The notes under the pieces were generated by a model. The model was given only the letters and a program-made list of their open reading frames with translations. It made no database searches and was not told the DNA's origin. From Limanda limanda (taxonomy: Eukaryota > Chordata > Actinopteri > Pleuronectiformes > Pleuronectidae), in the NCBI RefSeq assembly GCF_963576545.1, contig NC_083638.1, positions 7,268,522-7,332,521 on the forward strand: a stretch of DNA of 64,000 nt, read 5' to 3'. The translations under genes and the position numbers were made by a program. This document shows positions 1 through 8,640 of the stretch, piece by piece; the first letter of the stretch is position 1, and every line of letters starts with the position of its first letter.

Positions 1-877
1 AATACGTAAACTAAACTCAATATAGCTCCTGTACATAGGTGTCCGACTACAAAGCATATTATTTTATTACATTTAATAGTTCCCCTTTTTTTCCTCCTGA
101 TTCCAAATTTCAAATTGCCCCGTGCTACTCAATCGTCATAACTTCCTGTCGTGTTGGCCTGAGCAGAGCTGCAGACTTCCTGTGCATCTCTCTGATACAC
201 ATGGTGTCGCAAGCTGCCTCATTTCATCTGCCAACGAGGAGCTTCACTGGTGGAGTGTGACGTCGCCCCGGCAGCTCCCCCCCCCCCCCGCAAACATGTT
301 TTTATTTATTCAAAGGCATAAATAACCGGTCCACACCAACCTCACAGGAAACACACTTCTGAAACCATTGATAATAACAGAGTGTGTTTGTGTGTGTGCC
401 GCCAGTTCAGAACGAACGCTTTCTGAGTCTGTGATGGAGTTTACCAAATATTAGTTTGTTTTCAAGTCGCCATCTGTATCATCGACTGTCTCCGTTTCCT
501 CCCACTGTCCGGTAATTAAGCCAAAATATCCCAATTACAAACGCTGCCATCTTGCACATTTGTGGCCAGAATCTCAATTTCAAATTTCTCCAATAGATGC
601 TTTCCACAATGCAAGTGTCAGTTTCAGGTGTTAATCACAATGTTTCACCCGGTTTTTAAAGCATTAAATAACGCTTGAAAATAAAAACGACTTTAAATGA
701 CAGATACCATATATGGGACAAAATTATTTGGCATTTCATGTTAAGTTTGGTCCCATCTACTAACATGATGGAGCTGGGGTTTATGACCTATGCTACAGTT
801 TGTATCTATGATCTATATAGCTCATATTAAAGTTTGAAACTAAGAGTTACAGTATCACACTCCTAATTGTTTCTGGA
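1..877. other. Left flank of the TRIM duplication, no gene seen
   Basis: I see no supported gene here. The stretch is AT-rich with a 12-base C run near 278-290. About 500-830 weakly resembles a dispersed repeat seen again near 26135-26549 and 59560-59850: all have phrases like 'tttcaccc(t/g)gttttta', then 'gtttggtcc' or 'gtttggccc', then 'gtttatgacctat' or similar. Homology with the downstream duplicate begins at about 878, so this is single-copy sequence within the window. Confidence 0.5.
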
Positions 878-954
878 TTATCAATCCTAGTGAGCTTTCT
901 GTCTAAATAGAGCAAACAGAGGTTCACGCTTTATTTACAAACGGAGAGATTAAA

Positions 955-1100
955 CACTGAGGTATGTGATGTCACAAGAGAGGCGGCGCTATAAACATCA
1001 CCTTGCTGATTCCCAGCTCACAGATGTATTTCCAGATTTCATGTGAAGTGGCGAAAGAGTTCCTCTGAACCATCGGACTCTAGTGTTTACTGTCCCTCGC
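955..1100 (+). promoter_or_regulatory. Putative TRIM copy A promoter block
   Basis: A CRE-like TGATGTCA (967-974) lies 15 bases before a TATA-like TATAAA (990-995) in a GC-rich context. The block is preserved in unit B in the same position. Conservation between copies and the TATA spacing suggest a core promoter with transcription starting near 1015-1025; this is inference. The start codon at 2665 is now about 1.65 kb away because a LINE sits between. A GAAAG half-site near 1051-1055 could be part of an interferon-type element, but I see no full ISRE. Confidence 0.4.
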
Positions 1101-1120
1101 TGCTTCCGCCTGAACACACT

Positions 1121-1190
1121 GTCACACACACACAAACACACTCTCACAGACACACACACACTGAGAGAGCGAGAGAGAGAGAGAGAGAGA
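1121..1190. repeat. (CA)n and (GA)n microsatellite, unit A
   Basis: An imperfect CA tract (about 1124-1161) runs into a short GA tract (1163-1190). Unit B has the same arrangement but a far longer GA run. The LINE insertion begins directly after the GA tract. Confidence 0.85.
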
Positions 1191-1404
1191 TTTTTTTTTG
1201 ATTTTTGAAAAACTTTATTTTCAAAAAAGTACTATTTTTTTTTTTTTTTTTCAACAACACCTAAGTTATTTTAAAAAACACATTTGGCCATAAATAAATA
1301 AATAAAAGAATCACACAAGATAATCAGCATAAACAAGTTCTCAATTTTTCACAGAACATTAAACATCTTGAAACACACCACAGAGTCCAGGTAACCTTCT
1401 GCTT

Positions 1405-1680
1405 TATAAGACTGAGAGTTTTTTCCAAAAAGTCGGTATAGAGTTTTCCGGGCGGGTCCGTCCAGGGGGACAGGTCGAGCTGGCAGTGTCAGAGCTCCAG
1501 AATAGTCCTTTATGTCCAGTGCCAGGAAAGTGGCGGAGAAAAAATCCAGCGTAGAGACCCCGGCAGCCTGCAGCAGTCCGGAGAGGGTGCCTTGTGTCCA
1601 GCGGGGGGGATCTACAATGGTCCCGTACAGTACAGGCTCTTGCAGCAGCCAGTGCAGGGGGTCCCCCTGTTGCCTTCGCT
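1405..1680 (-). pseudogene. Tx1-like LINE ORF2 C-terminal fragment
   Basis: Translating the minus strand from about 1669 gives an open stretch of about 88 codons beginning DPLHWLLQEPVLYGTIVDPP, followed by W.QGTLSGLLQAAGV, and ending at the stop TGA near 1359-1361. DPLHWLL..P at the start of a segment downstream of the reverse transcriptase domain is a familiar feature of fish Tx1-type ORF2. It is a 5'-truncated remnant with no catalytic motifs, and therefore inert. Its abrupt junction with an A tract at 1682-1699 is odd. Confidence 0.6.
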
Positions 1681-1822
1681 GTTTTTTTTTTTTTTTTTAC
1701 AAGGTTCCACACTTTTAAAACACTAAAATCCATGAGTTTAAAAATAATATAACACATGGATAACAGGAAAAAAAAAACAGTAAGGAAACAGGCCAGTAAA
1801 AAAGAAGAGTAAAAAGGACTTT

Positions 1823-2530
1823 TTAAAACTCCTCCTCATCAGTGATCATTTCTCCGCTTACTCTCAAAATGAGTTTCCGGAGTCTAAAGATTTGTTGATC
1901 TGTTAAAACACCATTGATGCCTGTTTTTCTGGCGAGCGGTTTAGAGGACTTTAAAAACAGTTTTAGGTCAGGGAAGTGATCCTTAAGCGAAGGCAGCCTC
2001 TGGCCTTTAGTGGTTTGTAGGAAGGTTCTTATATCCGAGGGGGGGTAGAGGCCTTGGGTGTCTACCTCAGAGGGGAGCACACCCTGACTGGACCTCACCC
2101 CACGGCTTGCCTTGCTTGCTTTTGCATTGTTGTGCCCAGTCCCCGAATTTTTCCTCTTTTGTGCCATTTTAAACATTTCTTCCTCACTCATGTCATCATC
2201 CATCTCAGTTTCATCTATTTCGATTGGCTCTGGCTGGTTGTCAGTTTTTTTCCTTGCCTACTCCCCCCTCGACTCCCACCTCCGGGAGCGGACTCTCCAG
2301 GGCTTCGGAGGCTGCCTCAGTCTCCGGAACCCCCCCCCCCTCCACCAGAGGAGCGGGAGGCTCTGTAGGCGGAGCCCCGCCAACAGCAGCCTCGGGCTGG
2401 GTTGCTCTCGGAAGCTCCCCGCCAGTGGCAGCGGGGGCCGCTGCCTCAGCTGGAGCTGCAGCTGCCGCAGCCGGAGCTGCCGCTGCCTCAGCTGGAGCTG
2501 CCGCGGCCGGAGCCCGACGCGCTCCACCTT
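1823..2530 (-). pseudogene. Tx1-like LINE ORF1 C-terminal fragment, frameshifted
   Basis: On the minus strand the reading runs from a repetitive Ala/Pro/Glu segment (about 2520-2400) through an acidic linker into a 126-residue open stretch starting at 2203 and ending at the TAA at 1823-1825. The tail has the pattern YPPSDIRTFLQ..KG, FPDLKLFL, ARKTG and IFRLRKLI, which I recognise as the C-terminal end of ORF1 (gag-like) proteins of fish Tx1/L1-type LINEs. Any CCHC zinc knuckles would lie upstream and are not present. The upstream and downstream parts are in different frames, joined across an A7 tract at about 2249-2255, so the fragment is broken. It is not a host gene, and it has no start codon of its own that I would trust. 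Confidence 0.65.
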
Positions 2531-2664
2531 AAGAACCAGTGAACAACAAGCTGTGAACTGTGGGAGATGAGTCACTGCAAGAAGACAATGAGAGGGGGAG
2601 GAGCAAAGATCTGTATCTGTTCAGAGGAAGTGAAACTGTTCTAAAGTCTCTGGCAGCAGCTGAA

Positions 2665-4344
2665 ATGGCGCAGCAAGAAAATCAACTGGCCAGAGAAAGA
2701 TTCTGCTGTCCGATCTGTCTGGATCTACTGAAGGATCCGGTGACTACTGGCTGTGGACACAGCTACTGTAGGAGCTGTATTAACACCCACTGGGACAATG
2801 GGGAGGAGAGAGGAAGCTACAGCTGCCCTAAGTGTAGACAGACCTTCACACTGAGGCCTGTCCTGAAGATAAGCACCATGTTAGCTGATTTAGTGGAGGA
2901 GCTGAAGAAGATTGGACTCAAAGCTGCTCCTGCTGATCACTGCTATGCTGGACCTGAAGATGTGGCCTGTGATGTTTGCACTGGGAGAAAACTGAAAGCT
3001 CTCAAGTCCTGTTTGGATTGTTTGGTCTCTTATTGTGACAAACACCTCCAGCCTCATTTTCAGTTAGCTCCATATAAGAAGCACAAGCTGGTGGAGCCCT
3101 CGGAGAAGCTCCAGGAGAACATCTGCTCTCATCACGACGAGGTGATGAAGATGTTCTGCCGCACTGATCAGCAGTGTATCTGTTTTCTCTGCTCTGTGGA
3201 GGAACATAAAGATCACGACACAGTGTCAGCTGCAGCAGAAAGGACTGAGAGGCAGAGAGAGCTCGGGCTGAGGAGACAAACAATCCAGCAGAGAGTCCAG
3301 GACACAGAGAAAAACGTGAAGCTGCTTCAACAGGAGGAGGAGGCCATCAATGGCTCTGCTGACAAAGCAGTGGAGGACAGTGAGGAGATCTTCACTGAGC
3401 TGATCCGTCTGCAGGAGAAAAGAAGCTCTGATGTGAAGCAGCAGATCAGATCCCTGCAGGAAACTGAAGTGAGTCGAGTCAGAGAGCTTCAGGAGAGACT
3501 GGAGCAGGAGATCACTGAGCTGAAGAGGAAAGACCATGAACTGAAGCAGATCTCAGACACAGAGGATCACAACCAGTTTCTACACAACTACCTCTCACTG
3601 TCACCACTCAGTGAATCTACACACTCATCCAGCATCAGGATCCGTCCTCTGAGGAACTTTGAGGACATGACAGCAGCTGTGGCACAGGTCAGAGGTCGAC
3701 TACAGGACATTCTGAGTGAGACAGAAACAAAGAGTTTACAGATTGTGTCTCGAGTGGATGTTTTACTGCCACAACCAGAGCCAGAGACCAGAGCTGACTT
3801 CTTAAGATATTCAAAGGAAATCACACTGGATCTAAACACAGCACACAAACGTCTGTTATTATCTGAGGGAAACAGAAAAGTAACATTTATGTGTGAAAAA
3901 CAGTCTTATTCTGATCACCCAGACAGATTCACTGGTACAACTCAGGTCCTGAGTAGAGAGAGTCTGACTGGGCGTTGTTACTGGGAGGTGGAGGTGGGGG
4001 GGGGAGGAGGAGTATATGTAGCAGTCACATACAAGAATATCAGCAGGGCAGGAGGCTCAGAATGTATATTTGGATTCAATTATAAATCTTGGTCATTATC
4101 TTGTTTTGGAAACGGTTATATCTTTTATTACAACAGCATCAGGACTCTAGTGTCATGTCCTCTGTCCTCCAGAGTAGGAGTGTACCTGGATCACAGTGCA
4201 GGTGTTCTGTCCTTCTACAGCGTCTCTGACACCATGACTCTCCTCCACAGAGTCCAGACCACATTCACTCAGCCTCTCTATGCTGGAGTTAGGGTTGGTT
4301 ATGGATCCACAGCTGAGTTCTGTAAACTAGACTCGAGTCATTAA
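2665..4344 (+). CDS. TRIM-family E3 ubiquitin ligase, copy A (RING, B-boxes, coiled coil, PRY/SPRY)
   Basis: This encodes 559 residues in one uninterrupted frame. I chose the ATG at 2665 because it has a good Kozak context (gaaATGG) and matches copy B; the frame stays open 105 bp upstream, but without an ATG. The RING finger spans residues 15-57 with all eight ligands (C15, C18, C30, H32, C35, C38, C54, C57). A B-box1-like finger follows (C102, C105, C116, C119, C124, H127), then B-box2 (C154, H157, C165, D168, C173, C176, H181, H184), a long coiled coil (about 190-310), and PRY/SPRY (about 375-555) with WEVEV and LDHSAGVLSFY. Proteins of this architecture transfer ubiquitin in the cytoplasm, dimerise by the coiled coil and choose targets by the SPRY; in fish they form large families, many induced by interferon. 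The gene resembles fish TRIM16-like/TRIM25-like and finTRIM proteins; exact orthology needs a tree. PRY has LDL where copy B has the usual LDP. Confidence 0.9.
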   Translation: MAQQENQLARERFCCPICLDLLKDPVTTGCGHSYCRSCINTHWDNGEERGSYSCPKCRQTFTLRPVLKISTMLADLVEELKKIGLKAAPADHCYAGPEDVACDVCTGRKLKALKSCLDCLVSYCDKHLQPHFQLAPYKKHKLVEPSEKLQENICSHHDEVMKMFCRTDQQCICFLCSVEEHKDHDTVSAAAERTERQRELGLRRQTIQQRVQDTEKNVKLLQQEEEAINGSADKAVEDSEEIFTELIRLQEKRSSDVKQQIRSLQETEVSRVRELQERLEQEITELKRKDHELKQISDTEDHNQFLHNYLSLSPLSESTHSSSIRIRPLRNFEDMTAAVAQVRGRLQDILSETETKSLQIVSRVDVLLPQPEPETRADFLRYSKEITLDLNTAHKRLLLSEGNRKVTFMCEKQSYSDHPDRFTGTTQVLSRESLTGRCYWEVEVGGGGGVYVAVTYKNISRAGGSECIFGFNYKSWSLSCFGNGYIFYYNSIRTLVSCPLSSRVGVYLDHSAGVLSFYSVSDTMTLLHRVQTTFTQPLYAGVRVGYGSTAEFCKLDSSH

Positions 4345-5024
4345 AAGCAGTGATTTAGATCCTGTGTGTAAATCTTTAACTTCTTTTATCTCCATGTTCG
4401 TTGATCAAAGTTTGTCGTGGTGACCTTTCTGCTCCGCACGGAGATCAGCTGTCAATCAATCACCGACCTTCCTTTATCACACATATTTAGTTCTCACTTT
4501 GAAAAGACAGAAATCTATAATTGCACTGACATGAATGTGTTTGAAAGAACTTATGTTGCTGTTGTTTTCTGAATCAATGTAGAAATCAGGTTCTGTGATG
4601 TTTTAGAACCTGTATAGATCCTGATCAGTGTTGCAAAGGGGCGGAACATTTCCGGTAACTTTCTCAAAACTTTCCATGGGAAGTTAAGCTCAGGAATTTA
4701 GGAAATGTTGACACTTTTTTGCTAAAGTTAGCCTATAACAGGGAACTTAAAGGTAGTTGGACCCCGGATGCAGTTGGGAACATTGTCTGCCAGAAAAGTA
4801 AGCCTATGACTTTGTGTTGTTGTTGAATGTCTTTGTAATGACCGAGCATGTTGATTACGTGTTACACTGAAGCCATGTTCATTTTAATACCAAGTTAATT
4901 TGTATACAGTAGGCCACCTTTTTACAGCAGTGAGAGTAGGATGTATGTACGTATGTCCACATATGCATTTATTTTATTCAACATTAATGTTTTTTGTTGT
5001 TCAATAAAATAATCCATTAAAGTT
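4345..5024 (+). other. TRIM copy A 3' untranslated region and polyadenylation signal
   Basis: Sequence after the TAA stop. About 4349-4700 is present only in unit A; it includes a patch (4640-4700, 'aactttccatgggaag') that resembles a common fish dispersed repeat, so it may be an insertion in A or a deletion in B. Homology with B resumes at 'gaaatgttgacactttt'. An AATAAA at 5003-5008, followed by a T-rich stretch, is the best polyadenylation signal and is matched in B. No further gene is seen here. Confidence 0.5.
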
Positions 5025-5330
5025 TTGTCCTTTGATTCTCACTTAAAACACATTTATAGGACCGCCCTCTTCCACTGGTTTATCATCTCAGACATCAGAC
5101 ATGTCCTTTCTCAAAAAATGCAGAAGAACGAGTCCAGGCCTTTGTTCCATCCTGACTTAGTTTCCTTATTATCAGGCTCCAGCAGTAAGTCGTTAAAGAC
5201 TCTGCAGCTTGTCCTGCATGCTGCAGCACGTGTCCTGAAGAGAACCAGGACCAGAGACCACGTGTCTCCTGTATTAGCCTCACTACACTGGGTTCCCGTT
5301 ACATTTAGAATTTAAAACCCTCCTCCTCCT
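5025..5330 (+). mobile_element. L2/CR1-type LINE reverse transcriptase fragment, unit A
   Basis: The plus strand encodes a truncated open stretch with KSLKTLQLVLHAAARVLKR, RDHVSPVLASLHWVPVTFRI and, after a small frameshift, FKTLLLL. This is the well-known region just after the reverse transcriptase catalytic core in fish L2/Maui/CR1-type LINEs. Nothing upstream of it (no endonuclease, no catalytic YADD box) is present, so it is a dead 5'-truncated piece. The same fragment lies at 10654-10945 in unit B, so it inserted before the duplication. Confidence 0.75.
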
Positions 5331-5365
5331 CACCGCGACAAGGCGGCGGTTAAAAACATGAAAAG

Positions 5366-5438
5366 AAAGAGGGGGGTACGTAGCTGGAGATTGAATGTCT
5401 GAAGGGGTACGGGACTGTAAAAAGTTTGGGAAACACTG
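5366..5438 (-). mobile_element. Charlie-like hAT end fragment, unit A
   Basis: Read on the minus strand it starts CAGTGTTTCCCAAACTTTTT and continues through GTACCCCTTCAGACATTCAA to a second GTACCCC motif. This is the terminal pattern of Charlie-type hAT elements in fish. Only one end is seen, directly next to the LINE fragment, so it is a truncated copy. The match in unit B is at about 10980-11052. Confidence 0.5.
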
Positions 5439-5679
5439 CGCTAGAGGAAAGAAAAACTCCAAAAAGCATATCATTCCTTCTTATTCACTTTCAAAAAGCT
5501 TCCATTTAAAAAACATCATCATATTGACGATGACAGCACAAGCACGAATAGTTCCAGTGCTCTGTTGTCATTTCCACCACCAGTAGAATCCTCACCCTTC
5601 TCCAGACCTGCATGCAGCGTGTTCGGAAACTTCAGAGTGAAGCACCTGACTGTGTAGTTTATTTTATACAGACTTTAAA

Positions 5680-5940
5680 GAGGAATCGACCCTCTTTGTC
5701 CCTCACAGCAGGGAGTCTTGTATCTCAGGGTCCACTTGGTTGATGGAGATGTTCTTCTGCAGGTTTTCTTCTTGCTCTTCATTCCAACTCTCTGCAGACG
5801 ATTCAATTCAAGCTTTAACCGAAGAAGGTTTGGATCAGTCTGGATAAACGTGAGCAAAAATGTGTCATTGACAAGTTGACAAATTCCAGGTAGATATAAA
5901 CCTACTTTGCAATAAATACCTTCTGATTTTGATTCTGTAG
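5680..5940 (+). repeat. LINE-like 3' tail, unit A
   Basis: The segment ends 'aataaataccttctgattttgattctg', a polyadenylation-like motif followed by imperfect TTCTGA repeats. Such short-repeat tails close many fish LINE copies. The upstream part has no recognisable coding content. Its counterpart in unit B (about 11310-11556) ends the same way. Confidence 0.3.
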
Positions 5941-6035
5941 GGAGGCAGAGGATCAGGGGGGAGAGCGGTCGACCTCCAACCAAAAGGTCAATGGTTAGAT
6001 CCCTGTCTCCCCCATACATGTACTGTATCAATGTG
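5941..6035 (+). mobile_element. tRNA-derived SINE-like fragment, unit A
   Basis: It contains 'agagcggtcgacc', then 'caaccaaaaggtc', then 'tggttagatccc'. This resembles the A-box to B-box arrangement of a tRNA-derived SINE head with a degraded B box (consensus GGTTCGATCCC). The unit B copy (11558-11660) reads 'caaaccgaaaggttggtggttagatccc', closer to a tRNA arm. It is too degraded to be a working tRNA gene. Confidence 0.45.
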
Positions 6036-6985
6036 TGTGTGAATGAGTAATTTTCATTACTATTAATAATGGAAAAAACATTTCCAATTTGTCATTATAG
6101 ACATATCCTCAAAAGCTCTTCAATAAAAATAATCTATTTTCTGTTTTTTCACTCCGGCTTTAACAGAAATAACAATTTATTTTTATAATAATCTAATACT
6201 GACATTTAAAGAAGACCCTGTTGTCAAGCTTGTAAATGGTTTGGGAATATTATCTTCTGAGAACAGGTTGATATCAAAAAGATGGTGATTCTGCACCCAG
6301 GTCGGATATAACAGAATGATCCTTTCTGTGCCGAAATTTATTTTCCTGCACCTACAGTTGTTACAAAATGGATGGCATCACGCTCTAAAAGTAATAAAAG
6401 CCATTAGTTCGAATGGCAAACAGTCCGAGGCTCATCCATTTGAGCTGCCGGGCCTTTGTATGTGACCTCCCTGCTGTCGTCAGAGCTTGTTTCCCTTTCC
6501 TGAGCAGTAGTTGTCACGATGTGAAAAACGAGGGTAGTGGCAGGAAAAAGGAAAAAGATGCATTATTCAGACAAATAGGAAGAAGCTACTTTAAGTGTAA
6601 ATCAACATCCCTCTGTAGGAAATTGATGGAGACAGGAGGACGGAGGGCGCAATGTCCACTCCTCCCACCGGGCCGGAGCATCTGTCTCTGAGCAGCCCGC
6701 TGCCAGTTCACATGAAGCCGGCGTGAGTCCTTATCTGTTTGCCTCTGATGCGCTGCCAGGACTCTGTGCCGAGGGGACAGCGAGGCGGCCGTGCATCGCC
6801 GCGCTCCCTCCTCCTTCACCGGGGCAATCGGCCGACCACTGATACCAGCAACAATTTCCTGTCTGGGTGCTGCTGTCTCTAACGCACACAGAGAAAACAC
6901 ACACACACACACATGCTCAGAGTTGCCGTATACTATGTATAAAGCATGGGCTTGCACATGCACACACACACATATTTTTATCTTC
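6036..6985 (+). other. Shared 3' flank of duplication, unit A
   Basis: About 950 bp of non-coding sequence, mirrored at 11661-12583. It ends with CA repeats (about 6899-6914 and 6959-6972) and the junction with unit B. The part from about 6600 to 6880 is GC-rich and closely matches unit B, including 'ctctgatgcgctgccaggac' and 'accgggccggagcatctgtc'. I see no coding exon that holds up in both copies. Confidence 0.5.
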
Positions 6986-7069
6986 TTTTTTTATCACGCC
7001 TGAGTGAGCTTTCTGTCAAAATAGAGCAAACAGAGCTTCATGATTTATTTACAAACGGAGAGATTAAAC

Positions 7070-7215
7070 ACTGAGGTATGTGATGTCACAAGAGGGGTGC
7101 GGCGCTATAAACATCACCTAGCTGATTCCCAGCTCACAGATGTATTTCCAGATTTCATGTGAAGTGGCGAAAGAGTTCCTCTGAACCATCGGACTCTGTT
7201 TACTGTCCCTCGCTG
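7070..7215 (+). promoter_or_regulatory. Putative TRIM copy B promoter block
   Basis: This is the duplicate of the copy A block: TGATGTCA at 7081-7088 and TATAAA at 7106-7111, with the downstream phrase 'gtgaagtggcgaaagag' also kept. It differs from A by small substitutions and short indels. The distance to the copy B start codon (8641) is about 1.5 kb, most of it the hAT insertion and the expanded GA repeat. Promoter function is inferred from motif order and conservation only. Confidence 0.4.
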
Positions 7216-7236
7216 CTTCCGCCTGAACACACTGTC

Positions 7237-7363
<127 letters not shown>

Positions 7364-7518
7364 TTTTAATATATTTTAGTTTTTTAACAAAGGACTAATG
7401 GATTCTTAATGCTCTTATAGCTTTATAAATAAAGATGTGATTTATTATTATTAGATGCATCTATTTGGATATGACTTTAATTGTTACTGTATTTTGTGAA
7501 TAAGGATAACACAGGAAG

Positions 7519-8557
7519 CAGTGGTGGAGAAAGTACTGAAGTTTAGTACTTAAGTAAAAGTACAAGTACCCAGGAAAATATATACTTAAATAAAAGTAAA
7601 AGTACTACATCAACAATCCTACTTAAGTAAAAGTAAAAAGTACTTACTTTTAAATTTACTTTAAGTATTAAAAGTAAAAGTACTCACGCAATGGGTTGTC
7701 TCTCAATGTCTAGGCTGTGCCATTTTGATAAAGAATGCAGATATAGCTACAGGTAATACTCATGCCTCTACAGATGTCACTACTAGTAATAATTATAAGC
7801 AACAACATTTGCAGGTATGGCCTGCCCCTTTAAGGAACGGGCCCAGAGAGTGACGTAGAGCACCTGGGTAACTTGCGCAAGAAGTGTGTGAATACGAGAA
7901 GTGAACGAGCACCTAGAGGTGATGACAGTGTTGCTCCGGTGGACAGTCAATAAATAAAGTGGCGGCGTTAAAACTAAAGAAACGTCTCCTCCTCCTTCTT
8001 CACGGAATGGTCCGGACAGCTGCTGACCGGCCACTGTGTGTGTGTGTGTGTGCGTATGTGTGTGTGTGTGTGCCACCCAGATGCGTATGTGTGGGTGTGT
8101 GTGTCACCCAGATGCGTATGTGTGTGTGTGTGTGTGTGTCACCTAGATGCGGAGCTGACGAGTGTGCACCCTCCGTCGGCCCAGCGCAACAGAGTAGCTG
8201 ATGGTTAGATAGTGATCAACTACGAACTTTAACAGGAAGAGTGGAAATGTTTGTTGGCGTGTGTGGCTGCGTGTGCGCGTGTGTGACTGTGTGTGCGTGT
8301 GTGGAGCGCTGGCGGTCAGTGACGGAGCTGCTCCGTCACAGCAACATTTTGGCAAAACTGTGTTCATGAAATGTAACGAGTAACGACTCATATTGTGGAA
8401 ATGTAGCGGAGTAAAAGTATAGATAATAGCTGCAAAATGTAACGGAGTAAAAGTAAAAAGTATGCACTATTATTTTTACTTAAGTAAAGTACAGATACGT
8501 AAAAATGTACTTAAGTACAGTAACAAAGTAAAAATACTTTGTTACATTCCACCACTG
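7519..8557. mobile_element. Complete non-autonomous hAT element with 8-bp target site duplication
   Basis: The element is 1039 bp long, with terminal inverted repeats CAGTGGTGGA at 7519 and its complement TCCACCACTG ending at 8557. It is flanked by a perfect 8-bp direct repeat ACAGGAAG (7511-7518 and 8558-8565), the hallmark of hAT transposition. Both ends are packed with TACTTAAGTA-type motifs like those of the Tol2/Ac group of fish hATs. A perfect 11-bp hairpin (8520-8530 with 8535-8545) lies next to the right end. The interior holds GT-rich repeats and no transposase, so it would have been moved by a related element in trans. Removing it and one target copy restores a leader colinear with the sequence upstream of TRIM copy A. 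Confidence 0.92.
8035..8152. repeat. GT microsatellite with interspersed CACCCAGATGCG minisatellite
   Basis: Inside the hAT element, GT runs of varying length alternate with three copies of a spacer reading CACC(C/T)AGATGCG. It is an imperfect minisatellite of roughly 35-40 bp units. Another GT-rich patch lies at about 8255-8305. Confidence 0.8.
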
Positions 8558-8640
8558 ACAGGAAGTGAACAAGAGCGAGAGGAGCAGAGATCTGTATCTG
8601 TTCAGAGGAAGTGAAACTAGAGTCTCGTGCACAAGCTGAA

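Larger units (their letters stand above)
1191..2533 (-). mobile_element. Rearranged Tx1-like (L1-group) LINE remnant
   Basis: This minus-strand insertion lies between the copy A promoter block and the TRIM start and is absent from unit B. Read on the minus strand it has a Pro/Ala-rich then acidic ORF1 C-terminal part (2530-1823), about 120 bp of non-coding sequence, an 18-base A tract (plus-strand T run at 1682-1699), a piece of ORF2 C-terminus (1680-1405), and a 3' region with AATAAA and A-rich tail ending at about 1191. Most of ORF2, including the endonuclease and reverse transcriptase core, is missing. The internal A tract suggests either two nested insertions or a template-switch chimera. 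No clear target site duplication was found. Confidence 0.7.
878..6985 (+). repeat. Tandem segmental duplication, unit A (TRIM copy A)
   Basis: This block of about 6.1 kb is repeated immediately downstream as unit B. Shared landmarks in the same order are 'gtgagctttctgtc' (889/7004), a TGATGTCA motif and TATAAA (990/7106), a GA microsatellite, the TRIM coding sequence, the phrase 'gtagttggaccccgg' (4751/10384), an L2-like LINE fragment, a hAT end, a SINE-like piece and a closing stretch ending 'acacacatatttttatct'. Differences are insertions: a Tx1-like LINE at about 1191-2533 here, and a roughly 350-bp segment after the stop codon (about 4349-4700) that unit B lacks. Boundaries were set by eye, good to about 15 bp. 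Confidence 0.93.

Noticed and set aside
2112..2575. Plus-strand Ala/Gly-rich and Ser/Arg/Cys-rich open frames
   Set aside because: They lie antisense to the Ala/Pro-rich repeat of the LINE ORF1 fragment and have no independent support.
3002..3848. Minus-strand frames across TRIM copy A (and 9050-9510 in copy B)
   Set aside because: They are antisense shadows of the well-supported TRIM coding sequences.
5675..6031. 118-codon minus-strand open frame across the LINE tail and SINE
   Set aside because: It is not preserved in the unit B copy and overlaps recognisable repeats.
8035..8152. Regular repeat-spacer pattern that could suggest a CRISPR-like array
   Set aside because: Spacing is set by GT microsatellite length, there are only three units, and the genome is eukaryotic; it is a minisatellite within a hAT element.
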